Position numbers and translations under genes: made by a program. From positions 1 through 39,270 of the forward strand of contig REAP01000055.1 of NCBI GenBank assembly GCA_004294385.1: DNA of 39,270 nucleotides. The letters are read 5' to 3'. Below are positions 33,062 to 39,270 of the stretch, piece by piece. The stretch's first letter is position 1; the number at the start of each line of letters is the position of its first letter. Source of the stretch: Oscillatoriales cyanobacterium (lineage in GTDB: Bacteria > Cyanobacteriota > Cyanobacteriia > Cyanobacteriales > Microcoleaceae). The notes under the pieces were generated by a model. That model was given only the letters and a program-made list of their open reading frames with translations. It was not told where the DNA came from and searched no databases.

Positions 33062-36000
33062 TCATTGTTTCCCCTTATTTAACGCCTGCTTCTCAAACCC
33101 AACACAAAGCATCCTGTCGCCCTCGCTCACATTCGGGTCATTCTGCAAATAATCCCCCAACCAATCGCAAGTATTAGCAACTATCTTATTCAATTCCAAA
33201 TTCTCCACAGGCCAAAGAACCACATTTCTATCCATAGCAAAAGCCAGAGTTTTACTATCAGAACTAAAAGTAACACTAAACATCCGATAGCTAGATTCCA
33301 AAGTCTTAGATAGCGTCGCCTTCCCACCAGCAAAATTCCACAACTTAACAGTATTTCCCGCACTAGCAGCCATTAACTTGCCGTCAGGACTGAAACTAAC
33401 AGTTTCAACACTATCGTTATACTTGTGTTCTTCAACTAAAGCTGCTTTTTTCCCATCAAAGCTCCACAATTTAACAGTTTTGTCAGCAGAAGCAGTAGCA
33501 ATTGTCTTGCCTTCAGGACTAAAAGTAACATCTTTAACACTCTTCTCATGGTCGAGAGTTGTCAGTAGCTTTGCCGACGAACCGTTAATTTGCCAAAGGT
33601 AGACTTTCTTTTTTTCAACAACTTTTGAATCATTTTTATTTGGTTCTGGTTTGTCGTTAGTCAACGCGGCAATGGTTTTACCATCGGGACTGAAACTAAC
33701 CCTAACTACCTGATTTATATGGTCTACTTTTGTTAGCAAAGTTGCTCGACCATCCTGCCAACGCCAAAGGTACAATTTGTTATCATCGCTTCCTGTCGCA
33801 ATTATTTTCCCGTCTGGACTAAAGCTCACGCTGTTAACAATGTCGCCGTGTTTGAGAGTATCTAATAGTTTCCCATCTAAACTCCATACTTTCACAGTTT
33901 TGTCATCACTAGCCGAAGCAATTGTGCGATTGTCCGGCGAAATGCTCACCCAATTCACAGAATCTTTGTGTCCTACTAAGCTTCTTAATAAACTACCGTT
34001 AGCCTGCCAAAGTTTCACAGTTTGGTCTCTGCTAGCAGAAGCAATTATTTTGCCATCTGAACTCAAACTAACTTTATTTACCCAGTCCCCGTGACCAGCT
34101 AAAATTTGATTTAAAGGAGTATTGTCCGGCTTCCAAATTTTAATCATTTTGTCTTTGCTTGCCGAAGCAATAGTGCCGTCGGGACTAAAAGTTACCGCCC
34201 TCACGTCATCTTGATGTCCTCTAAAAGTATTTAATAAAGTGCCGGTGCGACTCCAAACTTTCACAGTATTATCAGCACTACCACTGACAATCTTATCACC
34301 GTCGCGGCTAAAACTCGCACTGACAACTTCATCGTTGTGTCCTTTAAGAGTTCTAATTTCTTTTCCTTCTCGGTTCCAAATTTTGACTGTAGTGTCGGCA
34401 CTGGCGGAGACGATTTCTTGACTGTTTGGACTAAAATTGACACTGTAAACAATGTCAGAATGCTTATTTAAAGTTTTGGGTATGCTTTGAAATTTCTCGC
34501 TTTTATCTTGTCGGTTCCAAAGTTTGATAGTTTTGTCAACACTTGCTGAGGCAATTGTTTTACCATCGGGACTGAATCTGACTCCGAGTACCCAGTCGGT
34601 GTGTCCGGTTAAAGTTTGCAGCAATTTTTTGCTGGCGACGTTCCAGATTTTGATAGTCTTGTCGTAACTAGCAGAAACGAGGGTTTTGCCGTCGGGACTG
34701 AAACTGATGCTGGTCACAATATCGTCGTGTCCTTCTAAAGTTACGTGAAGCGGAGCTATCCCGTAGGGAATCGCACTTTTATTATTATCTACCCGCCAAA
34801 TTCTAATTTTGCGATCGGCACAAGCAGTAGCAATAGTTTTACCATCGGGACTAAAACTAACACTCGTAACGCTATCACTGTGATTGAAACTATTTAATAA
34901 CTTACCATCTTTGCTCCACAAATTAACAGTTTTGTCAGCACTTGCCGAAGCAACTGTATTGCCATCGGGACTCACACTCACATCCAGAACAAAGTTGCTG
35001 TGCTGCTCAAAACGATTGTATTCTTGCACCCCAGAAACTGCTCGTCTCAATCTTTCTGCAATCAGGTTTTTAGTATCAATAGGTAAGGCTGTACTCTTGA
35101 GAGAATCAGTAGCAATTTTGATGCTAGTTGCTAATATCCCCACTTGGTCTTTTTCATGAGAAAGCACGAGAGCTTGCGAACCCGAATCTAAGGCATCAGT
35201 ACGAGCTTTTTCAGCTTGCTGTCGTGCTTCATCTCCTAATTTTGTTTGATAGAGTGCTAAGCCCGAAAGACTGGCAAACCCAACTAATCCTAAACTCGCT
35301 AAATTCCTTTGCCATTTTCGATTTTTGGAAAGTTTAGCTTCAGCTTCGTGTTGTTTTTCCTTAGATTGTCGCTGTTTGTCTCTAGATTCCGACAGCAAAG
35401 CACTGAGCTCTTTTTCCTTGCGAAGTTGTTCTATGACATCTCTATTAATTTTGTGCTGCTTTCGGAGTTCCTCAAATTCAGCCTTAGTATCTAATTCCTG
35501 CTGCTGGCGGATGAAGCTAACTAGATAGTCATGAACTAGCTGATAAAGCTCTGCTGGCAGTTCTGTCCACCGAAAAATTAAACCGGATTTAACCAACAAT
35601 TCTAAGACTAAATCTAATTTGTCTGCTTCTTCAAATGTTGCTAAATCCAATGCTAATTCAGCGCGGTTTTTCAAAGGACGGATATCATCTTGGTCTGTTA
35701 GTAAGTACAAAACTCGGCGCGCCGCTCCTTCATTTTCCGGGCCGCAGTCTTGAATGACTTCTTCGAGAAATTTAGCTACTAATTTTTGTTTAGGATTGTT
35801 GCCTAATTCCTGATATTGAGTTAAAGTTGTAATGTCATCTTGTTGCAGTTGAGCACCAACAACTTGTAGTTCAATCGGGCGAACTTCTCCCAATTCTCCA
35901 GCTAAATCTTTGACTAATTCTTCGATTAGTTCCCGCTCCAAATGAAACTGAGAGCGTTCAGTCAAAGCATGAATAATTGATCGAGCATCTGCTATGGAAA

Positions 36001-38278
36001 AATTTCCCAAATAAAACAGAATATCCTTGCTAAGAATATCACCCAAGATGTCATTTTTGATAAATTCTTGATTGTTTTTTGGTCGGCAAAATTCCAGCAA
36101 ATAGTGCAAATAGTCCTCCCGCAAAGACAGGATAACTTTTAAGTATTTGATGTTCAAGCATTCCCGCAGAAACTCAAAAAATATTTGCCTTTCTGCTTGC
36201 TCTTTCCACACAAAGAAAAATTCTTCAAACTGGTCAAATATCAGAACAGTTACTAGGTGTTCAGAATTTATTTGCAACTCTTTGATGATTTTGTCATATT
36301 CGATAGTCTGTTTTTTGACTACTAATTCTACAGGCTGTTCTGGTACAATTTTTTCATCATCATCGGTAAATTCCTCATGCAATACAGGAATAAAATCATC
36401 GTTGATTTCCCTTGCTTCAACTTCCGATTCGACTTCAGTAGAACCTAAAGAATCTACTGCCATTTGCCGATCGAATATTTCCGCTTTGCTACCAGATAAC
36501 TGTCTGGTCAATTCCCGTGGCCAATTGTTATAAACTTGCAGCAACACTGGTACAACTGTACGGCTTTCTATCTTTTTTTGTTTGAGCGCAGGTACTAATC
36601 CCCCGGTGACAATTGAACTTTTACCAACTCCAGACTGACCATAAATTACTGTCAGTTTGTTTTGGGCACTGTTCATCCTACCTATCAAGCGATTGAGGTC
36701 TTGTTCTCTGCCGGAAGCAGTAATTTCATCAGCAATCGCATCATTGACGACAACAGTTTCTGCTGCTGGATTAATCGCTTGTCTGTGTGGCTGCAATTTT
36801 CCGGCACCAATGAAAGCTCGAAACCGATATGTATGTTCTATCGATCGATAATGCTGCTTAATTTGAAATGCTTGGAGATATTCTCCTCGCTGAAAATAAA
36901 CCGATCGCAATAATTCCAATATTCGCAAATACAACTGCGGGTTGTAGCAAGGCGGGGTTTGCGATCGGGCAATTTCCAGATGTGCGATCGCCTCCGGGAC
37001 TTCACCGAGTTCCTTCTCGGCCTCTGCTAAAATTAGTAGATATAAGCCGTGATGCTGCGACTTTACAGGCGTTCCGTGTCCGCTCACCTCTAAATTCGAG
37101 TTCAGAACATCGAGGGCAACTAAAGCCCATTCTTTTGCCCCTTGCCAGTTTTGTTGCTCTAAGGCTACTTTAGCCAAAAAGCCATAATCTTGAGCCAAAT
37201 GAACAGTTGAATTTTCCATATTTTGATGTAACCTCCGAGCTTTGATTGCTAATTTCCAGAGTGCATCCCAATCTTCTAAATACTGCAATATTTCGCCTAA
37301 TTGATTGATGAATTTACCAACAGTAGCCTGCTGTCCGGCTGTTTCCAAAACATCAATACATTGTTGAAAATAATTTTTAGCCTCAGTCCAGTAAGGACGA
37401 TTTCCAGTACGGTGCTGCTCCCCTTGGAATCGGTAGCAAAGCCCGATATGAAATAGCAGAATCCCCTCTAATACTGGTGCAGGATGAACCGTAAATAACA
37501 ACTTGCTAAATTCTGTTTGATAACCGAGAAATGCTACTTGATACTTCCAAAAATTGAGACTTTTTTGATATGATTCAATAGCGGTAGGAATGTGTTGACA
37601 AGCATATTCATGGCGACCGTTAATAAATTGTAAACTAGCTTCAATGGCTGGTTCTAGCCGAATATCGCAAGTTTCCAAATCTTTCCTAGCAAACTCTAAC
37701 TCAGTCAAAGAACCAGCACCAAGAATCGCCGAATTAGTTAAATGCCAATTGCCGCTTTCTAAAATACCAGAAAAAATGCGATCGGCACTTTTTCCCAAGA
37801 AGTCCACCAACTCATCGGGACTGAGTACAAATTCAATAGTTGTTGTCCAACTCTCAATATCTGTGACTAAACGAATCAGTTTTTTTAATATTTTGTCTGT
37901 CACCCATAGCACCACCGGAAAGGAAAAGTTATTGCGAAACTCTTCCCTCACGTAATTGGTAGAAGTCAGCACTTTATCGATCGCATTTACCGACTCTAAT
38001 CCAAACACCATCAAAGCCTGGGGCGGGCTACCAGCAAGTTCTGCTTCTATAGTTGTGTAAAGAGTTTTAACAGATGTAGGGAGAGATAATTCTCGAATAT
38101 CGACTGCACAATCTTCATGCAATTTTCGTACGATTTGCTCTCTGAGAACACCGTAATTGCACCGCACCAAAGTCAGGGAGAATTGCCCCTGAGACATTTT
38201 GAGAGTGCGGGATAGGGTTTGCAGGGAACTTTGGTTTTGCTGGGCTGGCGTGTCTGGATGGTAGTGTGAATTAGTCAT
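33062..38278 (-). CDS. Giant TPR - STAND-type NTPase - WD40 protein (1738 aa)
   Basis: Domain order: an alpha/beta N-terminal domain (about 30-170; QALMVFGLESVNAIDKVL), TPR-like helices (about 200-490), and a P-loop NTPase of the novel-STAND type with Walker A YGQSGVGKSS (about 549) and Walker B LIFDQFEEFFFVW (about 684). A helical region, a Lys/Glu-rich coiled coil (about 930-990) and one hydrophobic helix (about 996-1015, LASLGLVGFASLSGLALYQ) follow. Fourteen WD40 repeats (about 1097-1690) would form two seven-blade propellers, with a tail CDWLGDYLQNDPNVSEGD typical of cyanobacterial relatives. STAND proteins are signal-gated ATPase switches, several of them in immunity or programmed cell death. 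The first ATG has no clear ribosome binding site; MSQGQFSLTLV at residue 28 is an alternative. A small exported protein precedes it by 86 bp. Confidence 0.92.
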   Translation of the reverse strand: MTNSHYHPDTPAQQNQSSLQTLSRTLKMSQGQFSLTLVRCNYGVLREQIVRKLHEDCAVDIRELSLPTSVKTLYTTIEAELAGSPPQALMVFGLESVNAIDKVLTSTNYVREEFRNNFSFPVVLWVTDKILKKLIRLVTDIESWTTTIEFVLSPDELVDFLGKSADRIFSGILESGNWHLTNSAILGAGSLTELEFARKDLETCDIRLEPAIEASLQFINGRHEYACQHIPTAIESYQKSLNFWKYQVAFLGYQTEFSKLLFTVHPAPVLEGILLFHIGLCYRFQGEQHRTGNRPYWTEAKNYFQQCIDVLETAGQQATVGKFINQLGEILQYLEDWDALWKLAIKARRLHQNMENSTVHLAQDYGFLAKVALEQQNWQGAKEWALVALDVLNSNLEVSGHGTPVKSQHHGLYLLILAEAEKELGEVPEAIAHLEIARSQTPPCYNPQLYLRILELLRSVYFQRGEYLQAFQIKQHYRSIEHTYRFRAFIGAGKLQPHRQAINPAAETVVVNDAIADEITASGREQDLNRLIGRMNSAQNKLTVIYGQSGVGKSSIVTGGLVPALKQKKIESRTVVPVLLQVYNNWPRELTRQLSGSKAEIFDRQMAVDSLGSTEVESEVEAREINDDFIPVLHEEFTDDDEKIVPEQPVELVVKKQTIEYDKIIKELQINSEHLVTVLIFDQFEEFFFVWKEQAERQIFFEFLRECLNIKYLKVILSLREDYLHYLLEFCRPKNNQEFIKNDILGDILSKDILFYLGNFSIADARSIIHALTERSQFHLERELIEELVKDLAGELGEVRPIELQVVGAQLQQDDITTLTQYQELGNNPKQKLVAKFLEEVIQDCGPENEGAARRVLYLLTDQDDIRPLKNRAELALDLATFEEADKLDLVLELLVKSGLIFRWTELPAELYQLVHDYLVSFIRQQQELDTKAEFEELRKQHKINRDVIEQLRKEKELSALLSESRDKQRQSKEKQHEAEAKLSKNRKWQRNLASLGLVGFASLSGLALYQTKLGDEARQQAEKARTDALDSGSQALVLSHEKDQVGILATSIKIATDSLKSTALPIDTKNLIAERLRRAVSGVQEYNRFEQHSNFVLDVSVSPDGNTVASASADKTVNLWSKDGKLLNSFNHSDSVTSVSFSPDGKTIATACADRKIRIWRVDNNKSAIPYGIAPLHVTLEGHDDIVTSISFSPDGKTLVSASYDKTIKIWNVASKKLLQTLTGHTDWVLGVRFSPDGKTIASASVDKTIKLWNRQDKSEKFQSIPKTLNKHSDIVYSVNFSPNSQEIVSASADTTVKIWNREGKEIRTLKGHNDEVVSASFSRDGDKIVSGSADNTVKVWSRTGTLLNTFRGHQDDVRAVTFSPDGTIASASKDKMIKIWKPDNTPLNQILAGHGDWVNKVSLSSDGKIIASASRDQTVKLWQANGSLLRSLVGHKDSVNWVSISPDNRTIASASDDKTVKVWSLDGKLLDTLKHGDIVNSVSFSPDGKIIATGSDDNKLYLWRWQDGRATLLTKVDHINQVVRVSFSPDGKTIAALTNDKPEPNKNDSKVVEKKKVYLWQINGSSAKLLTTLDHEKSVKDVTFSPEGKTIATASADKTVKLWSFDGKKAALVEEHKYNDSVETVSFSPDGKLMAASAGNTVKLWNFAGGKATLSKTLESSYRMFSVTFSSDSKTLAFAMDRNVVLWPVENLELNKIVANTCDWLGDYLQNDPNVSEGDRMLCVGFEKQALNKGKQ

Positions 38279-38364
38279 ATTGAATCTTTAAAAAAGATTT
38301 CCAAAAGTCGATAAAATAAATAAAAACATACCCTGGAAAAATACATACTCTGCTAAAAGCAGAT

Positions 38365-38721
38365 TTATTCGCAGATCCCTGAAATGCGACAACTTCGGCT
38401 CGATCTACCCCTGGCTGCACTTATATAAAGCTTTGGCGGAGGGGAAGTAATTTCAGGTCTAACTCCTGATTCCATAATTTTTGTTTTCAGCATATCGAAA
38501 TCAGCTAAAAAATTAGAGTCATCCCAATCTTCGCTTTCTTCAATGCTGATGGATTGTAACGGCAAATTATCAAAATCAATCTCATCCTCACCGGGCAAAA
38601 CTTGTTTGAGGGGAGATACGTTCATAGTCGCAATAGCAAAAGATTGAGTGGTTTGTGTCATTAGTGCGATCGGGATTGCTACTATGGCAATAATCATTTG
38701 TCGCGGTGTCATTTTTTTCAT
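38365..38721 (-). CDS. Small exported protein of unknown function (118 aa)
   Basis: Not recognised. Residues about 1-30 (KKMTPRQMIIAIVAIPIALM then TQTTQSFA) form a signal peptide with a likely cut after SFA. The mature part is acidic (EDEIDFDNLP, EESEDWDDSNF) and then proline-rich with a basic, cysteine-containing tail (RSSRSCRISGICE). GGAGA about 6 nt before the ATG supports the start. It lies 86 bp upstream of the WD40 NTPase on the same strand and may be co-transcribed. The two tail cysteines could form a disulfide in the periplasm. Confidence 0.7.
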   Translation of the reverse strand: MKKMTPRQMIIAIVAIPIALMTQTTQSFAIATMNVSPLKQVLPGEDEIDFDNLPLQSISIEESEDWDDSNFLADFDMLKTKIMESGVRPEITSPPPKLYISAARGRSSRSCRISGICE

Positions 38722-39155
38722 GATATTCTCCTGATAGAATTGAGTTTAGTTGCTATCCTAATAGTGCTTTGTGTTTAGAAAACTTATGGCTTACCTATGA
38801 CACTTTACCGAAAGTTTACCGGGCGATCGCATTTAGTGAACTGTTCTCCTTCCTATTACTAAGTAAAAACTCTTAAACAGTAAAGTTTTTTAGCCAACTC
38901 CGGGCCTAGGCAGAAACCCGCTTTTTTCACATAATTCGCTATTTTAGCTTGATTGCGGCAATGCTGAACCAGGCTTATCAGGTATCCCGCCCATCAGTGC
39001 TTGTCAGTAATTTCCGAGCTTTTGGGACTATCCCTCTTCGATTCCAAGCAGTTACAGTCGTCACATTGGCATACTCACGCCAGCAAACAGATGTGTTAGC
39101 ATAACTACAATGCCGATGTCAACCCTTGTATTGTAACATTTTTCAGGAGTCAGGA
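38722..39155. other. Intergenic region without a recognised gene
   Basis: No gene recognised. It holds one GGCGATCGCATT HIP1-like site and a decayed stretch (GCAGAAACCCGCTTTTTTCA, about 38911) related to family B. It must contain the promoter of the 118-aa gene. Confidence 0.5.
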
Positions 39156-39270
39156 CACGGCAGTGCCCATAGGTGTCAACTTAAGCTCGCGTGCCCACCA
39201 AGTTTGTTAGTGAGCACGCGAGTCCGACAGGGAATCAATTCCCTGTCTCATAGAAGACAGTCAGTTGAAA
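39156..39270. repeat. Multi-hairpin repeat element, truncated by the window edge
   Basis: It contains GGCAGTGCCCATAGGTGTCA then ACTTAAG, a 9-bp stem CTCGCGTGC/GCACGCGAG (39186-39222), a 10-bp stem GACAGGGAAT/ATTCCCTGTC (39226-39247), and TCATAGAAGACAGTCAGTTG. Parts match both flanks and one arm of the palindrome at 32917-33022 (CCCTGTCT-n-ATAGAAGACAGTC). The order of hairpins recalls the ends of IS200/IS605-type elements, but no transposase is in view. Confidence 0.55.

Noticed and set aside
36147..36533. Serine-rich plus-strand frames across the WD40 NTPase gene
   Set aside because: They are antisense shadows of the 1738-aa coding frame, with no ribosome binding sites or recognisable domains.

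Overview
The window comes from a cyanobacterial chromosome, most likely a filamentous Oscillatoriales-type organism (Microcoleus/Oscillatoria/Phormidium-like). The evidence is the many HIP1 octamers (GCGATCGC), a nearly complete phylloquinone (vitamin K1) pathway, two giant WD40 proteins, heptanucleotide STRR-type tandem repeats and several families of short dispersed palindromes. No rRNA, tRNA, transposase gene or CRISPR array was recognised.

Layout. (1) 93-8118, minus strand: a type I-D-like CRISPR interference operon. In transcription order it holds a 54-aa coiled-coil protein, a Cas10d/Csc3-like large subunit without an HD domain, a Csc2-like Cas7, a Cas5/Csc1-like protein, an HD-helicase Cas3 and a broken cas6. 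A divergent RHH-WYL regulator (8535-9404) faces it across a 416-bp gap that carries a likely structured small RNA with its own terminator. (2) 9405-10653: repeats, a small unknown gene and glutaredoxin grxC. (3) 10673-20681: phylloquinone genes menD (frameshifted) and menF on the minus strand, menA, menH, menC and menE on the plus strand, then a panE-like reductase and a DHNA-CoA thioesterase on the minus strand. (4) 20783-25762: TerB-like protein, DUF815 ATPase, TMEM14-like membrane protein and a divergent pair of unrecognised helical proteins. (5) 25976-30285: a Ser/Thr kinase-WD40 hybrid, a 35-aa membrane peptide and a family 2 glycosyltransferase. (6) 30388-38721: an FdhF/YdeP-family molybdopterin oxidoreductase, a 1738-residue TPR-NTPase-WD40 protein and a small exported protein, followed by repeat-rich sequence to the end.

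Main points. The Cas module departs from textbook I-D because the HD nuclease sits on Cas3 and not on the large subunit. It also shows damage: cas6 has two internal losses, and Cas3 has Met in place of the Walker A Thr. The men cluster is littered with repeats that have entered coding sequence in frame (menD twice, menC, menE; also the glycosyltransferase), much as Rickettsia palindromic elements do. A MITE with TATAGCA ends sits just upstream of menH and appears to supply an extended -10 promoter. menD is split by a frameshift whose context suggests a loss of roughly 40 nt, similar to the losses in cas6, so either real microdeletions or assembly errors should be considered.
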